From JAFAZI01 sp035501255 (GTDB lineage Bacteria > Actinomycetota > Actinomycetes > JAFAQI01), in NCBI GenBank assembly GCA_035501255.1, contig DATJWM010000067.1:1-33337 (forward strand): a DNA stretch of 33,337 nucleotides, in the 5' to 3' direction. The notes under the pieces were generated by a model. The model searched no databases. It was given only the letters and a program-made list of their open reading frames with translations, and was not told the DNA's origin. The first letter of the stretch is position 1; the number at the start of each line of letters is the position of its first letter. Both the position numbers and the translations under genes were made by a program. Of the stretch, positions 7,375 to 17,839 are shown piece by piece.

Positions 7375-8453
7375 CGTGCCGCCACTGCTTGGCGCACCAT
7401 CGCAGCGAGCAGCTCCGCCGCGTCCAGACGCCCGAACTCGGCCGCAACCTTGCCCATCTGGACCAAGCGCTGAGGATCACTGAGCAGGGGAAGGAGTTCG
7501 GACCTGGCCCGGTCCGCGTCGAACTCAGCGTCGTCAATAACCAACCCGCCGCCGGCCGCAACCACAGGGGCAGCGTTGAGCCGCTGCTCTCCGTTTCCGA
7601 TCGGCAGCGGGACGAAGACGCACGGCAGGCCTAGCGCTGTGATCTCACTCACGGTGTTGGCCCCCGCCCGTCCGAGCACCAGGTCGGCGGCAGCGTAGGC
7701 GAGCTCCATCCGGTCCACGTACTCCGTGACGACGTACGCGGGACCGCCCGGTGCCCGGTCGACGTCGAAGGATTTGCCGGTGCCGCAGATATGCAGAACC
7801 TGGACCCCGATCGCGGCAAGGTCGTCGCGGATCTCGGGCACGACGTCGTTGAGCCGCTGGGCGCCGAGCGAACCGCCGAAGATCAGCAGGGTCGTTCGAT
7901 CGGCGTCCAACCCGAAAGCGGCTCGCGCCGAGCCACGCACCGCCTCGCGATCGAGGCCGGAGATCTCTGGGCGCAGCGGCAGTCCAGTGCGCACGGCGTG
8001 CCGCAGCGGAGTGTCGGGAAACGTCGCCGCCACCCACGGCGTGAGACGAGCACCGAGTCGGTTGGCGAAACCGGGCCGGCTGTTCTGTTCGTGGACCACG
8101 ATCGGGACCCGCCGTCGCCGGGCAGCGAGGTACGCCGGCGCGGAGACATACCCCCCAAAGCCGACCACGACATCGGCCTGCACGTCGGCGATCACCGCCG
8201 AGGCGGCCCGAATCGCCCGGGTGAGCTCGCCGGGGAGTCGCGCGACGGCGAGCGAGGGTCGACGCGGCAACGGCACCTTCGGAATCGGGCGCAACTCATA
8301 GCCCCGCAACGGGACGAGCCTCGACTCGATCCCATCGGCCGTACCGAGGGCAGTCACCCGGGTCGACGGATCCTCCGCCACCAGCCAATCGGCGAGTGCC
8401 AGCAAAGGAGACACGTGCCCCGCGCTCCCTCCGCCTGCGAGCACCACCTTCAT
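7371..8453 (-). CDS. murG: MurG, lipid II-forming GlcNAc transferase
   Basis: A GT-B (family GT28) enzyme on the inner membrane face that adds GlcNAc to lipid I to make lipid II. The 360 residues begin MKVVLAGGGSAGHVSP, the glycine-rich loop at 7-13 with Ser-Ala in place of the more common Thr-Gly/Ala. Acceptor and donor motifs follow: GFGGYVSAPAYLAA, HEQNSRPGFANR, GGSLGAQRLND and LGRAGANTVSEI with PLPIGNGEQRLNA. It is 44 nt downstream of ftsW and overlaps murC by 4 nt. Confidence 0.97.
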   Translation of the reverse strand: MKVVLAGGGSAGHVSPLLALADWLVAEDPSTRVTALGTADGIESRLVPLRGYELRPIPKVPLPRRPSLAVARLPGELTRAIRAASAVIADVQADVVVGFGGYVSAPAYLAARRRRVPIVVHEQNSRPGFANRLGARLTPWVAATFPDTPLRHAVRTGLPLRPEISGLDREAVRGSARAAFGLDADRTTLLIFGGSLGAQRLNDVVPEIRDDLAAIGVQVLHICGTGKSFDVDRAPGGPAYVVTEYVDRMELAYAAADLVLGRAGANTVSEITALGLPCVFVPLPIGNGEQRLNAAPVVAAGGGLVIDDAEFDADRARSELLPLLSDPQRLVQMGKVAAEFGRLDAAELLAAMVRQAVAAR

Positions 8454-8497
8454 CGCCTCAGCCTGTCATCCTTCGCCGGGAGGATCGAAGGATCGGC

Positions 8498-9778
8498 TCA
8501 CGCGCGGTCGAAGGCAAGCCGGGGCAACCATCGCGCCCGTGCGGCCTTGCGCGCGGCCTTGCGCGCCGCGAGGGCTTTCGCCGTCGCTGGTTCACGGCGG
8601 GCAAAGGAAATCAGCATGCCGATGGCGAACATGGTCGGCACCAGCGCAGACCCTCCGAACGACACCAGCGGCAGTGGGATCCCCGTAATCGGCAGCAAGC
8701 CGACCACCGCGCCCATGTTGACCAGCGCCTGACCGAGCAGCCACGCGGTGACCCCCGCTGCGGCAAGCTGGCTGAAGGAGTCGGTACACCGCTGCGCGAT
8801 CCGGATAGCGGCAAACCCGAGCAGCGCGAACATTCCCAGTACGACCAGCGTACCGACCAGCCCGAGTTCCTCGCCGATGATCGCGAAGATGTAGTCGGTG
8901 TACTGGTTCGGCAGATAGCCGAACTTCTCCCGGCTGCCACCGAGGCCGAGACCGAACCACCCTCCGGATGACAGGGCGTAGAGACCCTGGCACGCCTGAT
9001 ATCCCACCCCGAGCGCGTGTTCCTGAGCGCAGGGATTCCGAAACCCGGTGAGGCGCTGGAGCCGGTACGGCTCGGTCACCGCGAGAACTGCTCCGACGCC
9101 GGCAGTTGCCACGCCGAGCTTGAGGAACACCGACCACGGCGCCCCCGCCGTGAACAGCAACGCGAGCATGATCAGCGCAAGCACGATGGTGGTGCCCATG
9201 TCGGGCTGAGCCATCACCAGCACGCCCATGGCAAGCGCAATCGGCACCAGCGGGATCAGCAGGTGCTTGGCCTCACCGAGACGGCGCTCCTTTCGTGCGA
9301 GCAGGTCCGCCCCCCACAACACCAGCGCGAGCTTCGCCGGCTCCGATGGCTGGAGCTGCAAGCCGCCCGGAAGGTCGATCCAGCGGGTGGCGCCGGAAAC
9401 GTTCGTGCCGACGCCCGGCATCAGAACCAGAATCAGCAGGAAGAACGACGCGGCCAGCAATGGGTAGCCGAGCATCCGATAGGCACGAACGGGTAGCCGG
9501 GAGGCGATCCACCATGCCGGCAAGCCGATTGCCATCCACATCCCCTGGCGCTCGGCGATGGTGAACGACGATCCCGATGAGGTGTACGACGTCACGCTCG
9601 AGGCCGAGAGCACCATGACCAACCCGAGCGCGAGCAGCGCCACCGAGGTTCCGATGACGAGGTAGTAACAGGCCAGCGGTCGGTCGAGCATCTCGAGCAA
9701 CGCCGGTACGGAGCGTCGGGTGGTGGCGCGTCCCGCGCCTTGGCGAACCTGCCCGGCGCTCGGTGTGGCCTGCGTCAT
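8498..9778 (-). CDS. ftsW: FtsW, SEDS peptidoglycan glycosyltransferase
   Basis: FtsW polymerises lipid II at the septum together with the transpeptidase FtsI, also in this operon. About ten membrane helices are visible in 426 residues. SEDS motifs are present: QLQPSEPAKL (141-150), AQPDMGTT, GLGLGGSREKFGYLPN and TDYIFAIIGEELG (294-306), ending with ITGIPLPLVSFGGSAL. The first 30 residues and the Lys/Arg/Ala-rich last 35 are cytoplasmic. Cys250 and Cys263 lie in the large outer loop and could form a disulfide. ATG 9778 overlaps the murD stop by 4 nt. Confidence 0.97.
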   Translation of the reverse strand: MTQATPSAGQVRQGAGRATTRRSVPALLEMLDRPLACYYLVIGTSVALLALGLVMVLSASSVTSYTSSGSSFTIAERQGMWMAIGLPAWWIASRLPVRAYRMLGYPLLAASFFLLILVLMPGVGTNVSGATRWIDLPGGLQLQPSEPAKLALVLWGADLLARKERRLGEAKHLLIPLVPIALAMGVLVMAQPDMGTTIVLALIMLALLFTAGAPWSVFLKLGVATAGVGAVLAVTEPYRLQRLTGFRNPCAQEHALGVGYQACQGLYALSSGGWFGLGLGGSREKFGYLPNQYTDYIFAIIGEELGLVGTLVVLGMFALLGFAAIRIAQRCTDSFSQLAAAGVTAWLLGQALVNMGAVVGLLPITGIPLPLVSFGGSALVPTMFAIGMLISFARREPATAKALAARKAARKAARARWLPRLAFDRA

Positions 9779-11138
9779 CGGCTGGCGGCCCGTTGTGCGG
9801 CGGCGGCGAAACGGTCACCCCGCTCGGCGTAGTCGGCAAACATGTCCATGCTCGCAGCGGCCGGCGCGAGCAGGACGGTGTCCCCCGCCGCGGCCCGGCG
9901 AGATGCCACCGCTACCGCCTCATCCATCCCATCAGTGTCTTGCGTATCGATCACCACAACCGGCACATCCGGCGCGTGTCGCGCGAGTGCCGCCGCAATC
10001 TGTGCGCGATCCCGGCCGATCAGCACCGCCGCCCGGAGGCGGTGCGCATGGCTCACCACCAGGTCGGTGATGGACGCGCCCTTGAGCAGCCCGCCCGCAA
10101 TCCAGACGACCGAGTCGTACGCCGCCAGGCTCGCCGCCGCCGCGTGCGGATTGGTGGCCTTCGAGTCGTCCACCCAGACCACGCCCGCGCCGCGTGCGAC
10201 CACCTGGTTGCGATGACGGCCCGGCACAAAGTTCGCCAGGCCGGTGCGAATCGCGGCGGAACCCACGCCGTACTCGCGTGCGACCGCCACCGCGGCGAGG
10301 GCGTTCGACAGGTTGTGCGGACCGGGCAACCGCACGTCGTCTCCGTAGGCGAGGACGTCGCCTCCCGGCCCGACCAGAGTCTCGTCGCGTACGCCGTACT
10401 GGTCGAGCGCCGGTTCTGCGAGGGTGAACCCGACCGATCGGTCCGCAGCGGCACTCGCCCGAATCGAGCCCGGGTCGTCGAGGTTGACGACCGCAAGCGC
10501 ACCCCCGCGATGGATTCTGGCCTTGTCGCTGAGGTAAGCCTCGTACGACCCGTGCCAATCGCTGTGATCATCGGCCACGTTGAGCACGGTGGCGACCTCG
10601 CACCGCAGGGTGGAGGACCAGTGCAGTTGGAAGCTCGACAGCTCCACGGCGAGAACGTCGTAGGCAGGACTCGCGCGGACGGCGTCCACCAGCGGGTGCC
10701 CGACGTTGCCGGCCGCCACGGCGCGCAGTCCATTCGCGACCAGGATCGCCTCGAGGAGCCCGACGGTGGTGGTTTTGCCATTCGTCCCCGTCACCCCGAG
10801 CCAGGGGGCTGCGTCGGCCGGGCGCAGACGCCAGGCGAGTTCGGGTTCACCGATCACCTCGATGCCCTCGCGTACGGCGTCGACGAGCAGCGGCTGGTCG
10901 GGTCGCCAACCCGGCGACGTCACGATCAAGTCGGCAGTAACCGGCGACAGCGCATCGCCGAGCCGGACGGCGGCACCCAGGTCCCTCAGTTCGGCGGCCG
11001 ACTCCGCGACCCGATCGCCGGATCGCTCGTCGACGACGAGCACCTCAACGCCGAGGTCGAGCAGTGCCCTCGCGGATGCCATGCCCGAAGTGCCCAATCC
11101 GGCAACGACGACCCGCCGAACAGCGCCCAACGGCGCGG

Positions 11139-11142
<4 letters not shown>
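9775..11142 (-). CDS. murD: MurD, UDP-MurNAc-L-Ala--D-glutamate ligase
   Basis: Adds D-Glu, the second residue of the stem peptide, in the cytoplasm. The 455 residues show an N-terminal Rossmann loop (VAGLGTSGMA, 13-22), P-loop GTNGKTTT (119-126), VELSSFQLHW, the DDHSDWHGS motif and a likely carbamylated lysine in LSDKARI. The C-terminal domain has VDDSKATNPHAA, which binds the D-Glu carboxylate. It overlaps ftsW downstream and mraY upstream by 4 nt each, so the block is tightly coupled. Confidence 0.97.
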
Positions 11143-12190
<1,048 letters not shown>

Positions 12191-12194
<4 letters not shown>

Positions 12195-13609
12195 GCAGGC
12201 ACCCCGACGTTCGAATGACCGCGCTCCTCGGTGGCGAGCACGGCGGTCGCAACCCGCCATAGCGCGAGCGCATTCGACGCCTTGACGAGAACCACGTCCG
12301 ACGCAGCGATCGCGGAGCGAAGCAACACGATGGCGGCGTCGGCATCCGCGACCTCGTCGAGCGCACCCGTCCAATCCGGGTCGGAGGCCGCACCGACTCC
12401 GATCGCCGCCGAGTCCGCGCCAACCGTCACGACGCGATCGATCCCCAATGCCGCGGCATGTCTCCCAACCACCCGGTGCAGTTCCTCACTGTCGGCACCG
12501 AGTTCGCGCATCTCGCCGAGAACTGCCCAGCTTCTCCCCGAACGCTCCCGGGCCACTGCCGCGAGCGCGTCGAGAGCGGCGACCATCGACTCGGGATTCG
12601 CGTTGTAGGCGTCATCAACGACGACCAACCCGTCGGCCCGTCTGCGGACCTGCATCCGGTGAGCGCTGACCTCGCTCACGGCGGCAAGCCGCGCCGAGAT
12701 CTCGCCAAGCGGAACATCGAGCGCGATCGCCGCGGCCGCCGCCGCAGCCGCGTTCAGCGCCTGATGCGCGCCGCTGATCTGCAATCGGACATCGATGGAG
12801 CCGGCTGCGGTCTCCAGGCGAAAGGCAGGCCGCGCATCGGATGTGAGGGTGAGATCCGCGATCCGGACGTCGGCATCCTCGGATACTCCGAAACCGAGCA
12901 CGCTCGCCGTCGTACGCGAGCGCATCCGCGAGACCATCGAGTCGTCGACCCCGAGGACGGCAACCCCGTCCGGCGCAACGGCCTCGACCAACTCCCCTTT
13001 GGCCGCCGCGACCGCCTCCCGGGAGCCGAATTCGCCGAGGTGTGCGGTGCCGACGTTCAGGACGACGGCGACGTCGGGCCTGGCGACGCCACAGAGATAG
13101 GCGATATGACCTGGACCTCGCGCGCTGTATTCCAGGACGAGGAACCGCGTGTTCGCCTCGATTCCGAGCACCGTAAGGGGGAGCCCGATTTCGTTGTTGA
13201 AGGACCCCGCAGCCGCGACAGTCGCGGCCTGAGGCGAGAGAACGGCCGCGATCAAGTCCTTCGTGGAGGTCTTGCCCGACGATCCGGTGACGCCGACCAC
13301 CCGGCAGTTGTGCGCACGGCGCAGCACTCCGGCCGCGAGGCGCCCCAGTGCCGCGACGGTGTCGTCGACCACGATCGCCGGCGCATCGACTCGCTCCTGC
13401 GCGAGAGCCACCGCCGCACCTCGTCGGCGGGCATCGGCGGCGAAGCGGTGACCGTCGTCGTGTTGGCCCGCAACGCAAACAAACGCCGACCCTGGCACAC
13501 ACCGCCGCGAGTCAACGACGATCGGCCCGTCGACGACGACATCCGCGGACACTCCGTCGAGCCGACCGCCGGTCAGCGCCGCGATCTCTCCCACCGTCGT
13601 GGCGATCAC
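12191..13609 (-). CDS. murF: MurF, D-Ala-D-Ala adding ligase
   Basis: Adds the D-Ala-D-Ala dipeptide to UDP-MurNAc-tripeptide, the last cytoplasmic step. The 472 residues carry DSRRCVPGSAF in the N-terminal domain, P-loop GSSGKTSTKD (109-118), FNNEIGLPLTVL (138-149) and VVDDAYNANPESM. The motif usually read as LEMGARGxGHI appears as LEYSARGPGHI (159-169), an unusual change next to a conserved glutamate, though the glutamate itself is kept. It overlaps mraY and murE by 4 nt each. Confidence 0.97.
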
Positions 13610-15144
13610 GGCGAAGCCCGATCAGGTCGCTGCGCGGCCAACGCCTCGCGCGTCACTACTCGATCGTCGAAGGGACTCACCCGGCCAGCGACCTCCTGGC
13701 CCTGCTCGTGCCCCTTCCCCGCAATGATCACCACGTCGCCGTCCGTCGCTCGGTCGAGCGCGAGCTCAATCGCGGCCCGTCGATCCGGCTCGACCACCAC
13801 CTCAGCCCGCGCATCGACGGTCACGCCCGCGGTCATGGCGGCAAGGATGTCGAGCGGATCCTCCGACCGTGGGTTGTCGGTCGTGAAGATTGCGAGGTCG
13901 GCTTGGCGGGCTGCGACCGCGCCGATAACCGGCCGTTTCTCCCGATCGCGGTCGCCGCCGCAGCCAACGACGACCACAACCCGCGCGTCAGCACCCGCGA
14001 GCGTCCGCGCCTCCTCGAGCAGTCGATCGACGGCCTCCGGCGTGTGCGCGTAGTCCACGAGAACCGAGAAGGACTGACCGGCGGCGACCTGCTCCATCCT
14101 GCCCGGCACGGCACTCAGGCCGGCGATTCCCGCCCGAGCCGCCTCGGGGTCGATGCCGGCGGCCACCAGCGTGACGTAGGCGAGCGCGGCATTCGCGAGG
14201 TTGACCGTCCCGATGAGCCGGCAGCGCAGTTCGTGCCGCGTGCCGTGCGGATCGAGGAGCACGGTCCGTCCGCCGGCGGTTCCGTCATCGACGTCCTCGA
14301 CGCGCCGCCAGTCCGCTCGCGCACCGACACCCGTCGTGATTCGAGGGACCGCTGTCGACGCGGCGAGCGACTCGCCCCACTCGTCGTCGACGCAGATCAC
14401 GGCGTGGTCGGCACGCTGCGGGGTGAACAGTGCCGACTTCGCCGCGAAGTAACTCGCCATGTCGTGATGGAAGTCGAGGTGGTCCTGGGAGAGGTTCGTG
14501 AATGCCACCTGGTCGAACCGCAGCCCGTTCACCCGACCCAAAGCCAGCGCGTGACTCGACACTTCCATCGCGACCGCGTCGACCCCGCGCTCCCGCATCA
14601 CGGCGAACAGAGCGTGCAGGTCCGTGGCTTCCGGCGTCGTCCGCGCGCTGGGCATCGCCTCGCCCGCAATCCGCGTCTCGATCGTGCCGACCAGACCGGT
14701 GCTGAGCCCCGCCGCTCGCAGACCGGCATCGAGAAGGTACGCCGTCGTGGTCTTGCCATTCGTGCCCGTGACTGCGAACACGAGCAGGGCGGAGGCCGGA
14801 TCGGCGTACACCCACGCGGCCGCGGGACCCATCGCCGCACGGGGGTCGTCGACGACGACGACGGCGTTGACCCCGGACGAGCGGGCGAGGTCGAAGGAGT
14901 CCGGGTCGGTCAAGACGGCAACCGCACCCGCTCGGACGGCGTCCGCGACATAGTCGATCCCGTGCGTCACGTCGCCGGGACGAGCGACGTACAGGTCGCC
15001 GGTCCGGACTCGGCGCGAGTCGTGAGTAACGCCGGTAATCGGGGTCGCCGGATCACCGTCGAGCCGACTGCCGGGGAGGCGCGAAAGCAGACCGCGAATC
15101 AGCTGCGGACGCACCTCACCCGGTCGTAACGAGAGGTCAGGCAT
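13606..15144 (-). CDS. murE: MurE, UDP-MurNAc-tripeptide synthetase (meso-DAP type)
   Basis: Adds the third residue of the stem peptide. The 512 residues show THDSRRV, P-loop GTNGKTTT (127-134), the TTPEA loop (170-174), EVSSHAL, DHLDFH and a likely carbamylated Lys236. DNPRSEDP (423-430) contains the DNPR motif that recognises meso-diaminopimelate; lysine-adding enzymes have a different sequence there. The organism therefore most likely has DAP-type peptidoglycan. It is 22 nt downstream of ftsI and overlaps murF by 4 nt. Confidence 0.97.
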   Translation of the reverse strand: MPDLSLRPGEVRPQLIRGLLSRLPGSRLDGDPATPITGVTHDSRRVRTGDLYVARPGDVTHGIDYVADAVRAGAVAVLTDPDSFDLARSSGVNAVVVVDDPRAAMGPAAAWVYADPASALLVFAVTGTNGKTTTAYLLDAGLRAAGLSTGLVGTIETRIAGEAMPSARTTPEATDLHALFAVMRERGVDAVAMEVSSHALALGRVNGLRFDQVAFTNLSQDHLDFHHDMASYFAAKSALFTPQRADHAVICVDDEWGESLAASTAVPRITTGVGARADWRRVEDVDDGTAGGRTVLLDPHGTRHELRCRLIGTVNLANAALAYVTLVAAGIDPEAARAGIAGLSAVPGRMEQVAAGQSFSVLVDYAHTPEAVDRLLEEARTLAGADARVVVVVGCGGDRDREKRPVIGAVAARQADLAIFTTDNPRSEDPLDILAAMTAGVTVDARAEVVVEPDRRAAIELALDRATDGDVVIIAGKGHEQGQEVAGRVSPFDDRVVTREALAAQRPDRASP

Positions 15145-15166
15145 TGCGAGGCACGCTATCCCGGCC

Positions 15167-17170
15167 TCACCAGGTCAGCTTGGCGGTGGGCCGCTTCGTG
15201 TACGTCGGGGCGACCCCCAGGGTCTGGAGCGCGAAGGACATCACGTCGTGGAACACCGGCGCCGCGACCGCGCCGCCGTAGTAGCCCCGCACCGGCTTTT
15301 GCAGCACGACCTCCACGACGAGCCGAGGATTGTCTGCAGGGGCCATGCCGACGAAGGACGCCGTATACCCCGAGTAGCCGCCGTGACCGTCGGGCCGGCT
15401 CGCCGTCCCGGTTTTTCCGGCGACGCGATACCCGTGGATCCGGGCCGCGGGCGCGGTTCCCTCGTTGCTGGTCACTGCCTCCATCATGTCCCGGAGTTCG
15501 CGCGCCGTCTTCACGCTGATCACGCGGTTGCGGCGAGGAGCCGGTGCCGGCACGACCTTGTGGTCCGGCCCGATGGTGGCCTCGACGATGTTCGGCTGGA
15601 CCCGCACGCCACCGTTGGCGATCGTCGCGTAGACACTCGCGACCTGCATTGCGGTGACCCCGATTCCCTGACCGAACGACACGGTCGGGAGGGTCGTTCC
15701 GGACCACGCCCGAAGCGAGGGGAGCAATCCAGCGCTCTCGCCCGGCAGTCCGACGCCAGTCGGGCGACCGAATCCGTAAGCAAGGAGGTAGTGGTCCAGT
15801 CGCTGTGGGCCTAGGCGTTCGGCCACCTTGATGGCACCGATGTTGCTCGACTTCGCGAGGATGCCGGTCAAGGTCAGCCGCTCGGTGCCGTGACTTTCCG
15901 CGTCGTGGAACTGCGTTCCGTCGACGTCGAGGGACCCGGGGATGATGAACCGCGAGTCCGGGGTGACGAGCTTGTCCTGCAGACCGGCCGACATCGTGAT
16001 CACCTTGTTGACGCTGCCCGGTTCGTACACGTCACCGACGGCCGGGTCTCCGAGGTTGGCCGGATTCGCGGACGCGATGTGGTTGGGGTCGAATCCCGGC
16101 GCCGTTGCCACCGCCAGAAGTTGACCGTCGCGGGGATCCATGACGATCACCGTGCCCGACAGTGCTCCGGTCGCCCGGACTTGATCGGCAAGAGCCCGCT
16201 GCGCCTCGTACTGGATGTCGCGCTGAATGGACAGTCGGAGGCTCGTCCCGGGCACCGCGGGATCGGTGGTGCCCTGGCCATCGGGGATCAGCGCGCCGTT
16301 GGCGCCGACCTGGTAGCTACTGGTGCCGTTGTGGCCCGCGAGCATTCTCTGATAGCTCAGCTCCAGCCCGCCTCCGCCCTCGACTCCTCCGTCAGCGCTC
16401 GGGCTGGCAACCATGTACCCGAGGATGTTGGAGGCGAGCGTCCCGTTCGGGTACGTGCGCTGGGACGTATCCGGAGTAGTGATCCCGGGAAGGTTGAGCG
16501 CCAGGATCCGGTCCCCCACCGCTGGGGTCACGGGGGTGGGTGTCAGCAACGCGTACTGCGTGTGGGCGGCGAGGCGCTGCGCCAGCGGACCGCGAGTAAG
16601 GCCGAGAACCGGAGCGAGTTTCGCGGCGACGAGCTCCGGATCCGAAATCTGCTCGGGGTCAGCGACGACGTTTCGTGCGTCGACGGTCGTGGCGAGTGGG
16701 TGGCCGTCGCGATCGGTGATCGAGCCGCGGGTCGCGGGCAACGTCACCGCTTGGTACTGCTGATTGTTGGCCGAGTCGGCGTACGCACTGCGATCGACGC
16801 CCTGCAGCTGGAGCAACCGCCCGGCAATCAACGACAGAATCATCAGCACGACGATGAGTACGGCGGACAACCGTCGCCGCGCGTCGGGGCTGCCAGGGGG
16901 GCGGCGGCGCGTGGGACGGCCGGGAGGGCGACCCGCCCCACCGGAAGACCCGCGCACCGAGTGCCGGCTCGATGGGCTGCGAACCGAGGCGGCATGGGGG
17001 CGACCCGACCCCTCGGTAGGTGACCCGGACCGCGAGGGGGATGGCGGCGCGGACGACCGCGAGCGGGAGTGTGAGCCAAGCGATCGCGGACCCTGGGCAG
17101 ACACCCGGTTAGGGTGCCTCGCCGGGACCCCACTGGCTCGTTGACGCGCCGGGCGGCGCTGCGTGCTCAC
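15167..17170 (-). CDS. ftsI: FtsI/PbpB, septal class B penicillin-binding protein
   Basis: The transpeptidase that cross-links septal peptidoglycan with FtsW. The 667 residues start with about 100 Arg/Ser/Pro/Gly-rich cytoplasmic residues, longer and more basic than in many relatives. One membrane helix (about 101-118) follows, then the dimerisation domain starting near RGSITDRDG. The transpeptidase domain has SVNK (Ser386, Lys389), SSN (441-443) and KTGT (586-589). ATG 17170 overlaps the ftsL stop by 4 nt. Confidence 0.97.
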   Translation of the reverse strand: MSTQRRPARQRASGVPARHPNRVSAQGPRSLGSHSRSRSSAPPSPSRSGSPTEGSGRPHAASVRSPSSRHSVRGSSGGAGRPPGRPTRRRPPGSPDARRRLSAVLIVVLMILSLIAGRLLQLQGVDRSAYADSANNQQYQAVTLPATRGSITDRDGHPLATTVDARNVVADPEQISDPELVAAKLAPVLGLTRGPLAQRLAAHTQYALLTPTPVTPAVGDRILALNLPGITTPDTSQRTYPNGTLASNILGYMVASPSADGGVEGGGGLELSYQRMLAGHNGTSSYQVGANGALIPDGQGTTDPAVPGTSLRLSIQRDIQYEAQRALADQVRATGALSGTVIVMDPRDGQLLAVATAPGFDPNHIASANPANLGDPAVGDVYEPGSVNKVITMSAGLQDKLVTPDSRFIIPGSLDVDGTQFHDAESHGTERLTLTGILAKSSNIGAIKVAERLGPQRLDHYLLAYGFGRPTGVGLPGESAGLLPSLRAWSGTTLPTVSFGQGIGVTAMQVASVYATIANGGVRVQPNIVEATIGPDHKVVPAPAPRRNRVISVKTARELRDMMEAVTSNEGTAPAARIHGYRVAGKTGTASRPDGHGGYSGYTASFVGMAPADNPRLVVEVVLQKPVRGYYGGAVAAPVFHDVMSFALQTLGVAPTYTKRPTAKLTW

Positions 17171-17823
17171 CCTGATGCGCCGTGAGTCCCACGGTGCCGG
17201 CCGTGGGTGGCAGCGCTGCGAGCGGGATCCGGAGGTCGCCCACCGGCTCCGGCCGTGCCGCCCGCGGCATCGCTGCCGGCCGCGTGCCCATGACGCGCGG
17301 CATGCGCCGGCGTGGAGGTCCTCGCGTGGCCACGGGCATGGTGAGCGGCCGGTGCCGACGAGGTGGACGTGGAGGATGCCGTGGAGCTGCTCGGCGTCAC
17401 GGGTGGGGCGGCCACCGGCGTCTGTACGGCTACGGTTCGCCCGTTCTTCAACTGGCGGAATCGGGTCACTTGCGAGGACACCATGCCCAGCCGCCGTGCC
17501 CTGGCCCGCAGGGTCGCCGGAGCCGAGTCGGCCGCGACCTGCTGAGCAACTTGCTGTTCCTGGTCGGTCAGCGCGGCAAGCGTTCGCTGCTGGGCCGAGA
17601 CGCGGAAGGCGTCCTGAGCCGCCATCATGTGGAGCAGGAGAACGCCGACCAGACCGGTGACGAGCAGTCCGGCAATGAGGATCAGGAACGGGAGCCTGCC
17701 CGCGCTGGATCCGGACGGAGCAACCGCGACAATTCGTACCCGTCGCCGGGGGGTCTGCTCGATCGCGACCTCGGGTGGCCGGGGCGGCGGCGCGAGTCGC
17801 CGCGCGGGCGCGATCGCGCTCAT
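17167..17823 (-). CDS. ftsL: FtsL-like divisome protein with His-rich tail
   Basis: Assigned by architecture and place (between rsmH and ftsI, like Rv2164c) because FtsL sequences diverge. Its 218 residues comprise a basic cytoplasmic segment (1-42), one membrane helix (about 44-66), and a coiled-coil stretch with QRTLAALTDQEQQVAQQ (about 75-110). A short ARRLGMV-type motif follows, then a Ser/Thr/Ala/His-rich outer tail (about 140-218) with many histidines. FtsL normally pairs with FtsB through the coiled coil and binds FtsQ, which is absent from this locus. The tail is longer than in classic FtsL. It is 16 nt downstream of rsmH. Confidence 0.85.
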   Translation of the reverse strand: MSAIAPARRLAPPPRPPEVAIEQTPRRRVRIVAVAPSGSSAGRLPFLILIAGLLVTGLVGVLLLHMMAAQDAFRVSAQQRTLAALTDQEQQVAQQVAADSAPATLRARARRLGMVSSQVTRFRQLKNGRTVAVQTPVAAPPVTPSSSTASSTSTSSAPAAHHARGHARTSTPAHAARHGHAAGSDAAGGTAGAGGRPPDPARSAATHGRHRGTHGASG

Positions 17824-17839
17824 GCCGCGATGCCTCGGA

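Noticed and set aside
5944..7473. Plus-strand frame of 509 codons
   Set aside because: Antisense to murC; Arg/His/Gly-rich with no motif. High GC keeps such frames open.
12458..15129. Two long overlapping plus-strand frames (531 and 593 codons)
   Set aside because: Antisense to murF and murE, Arg-rich, no recognisable domains.
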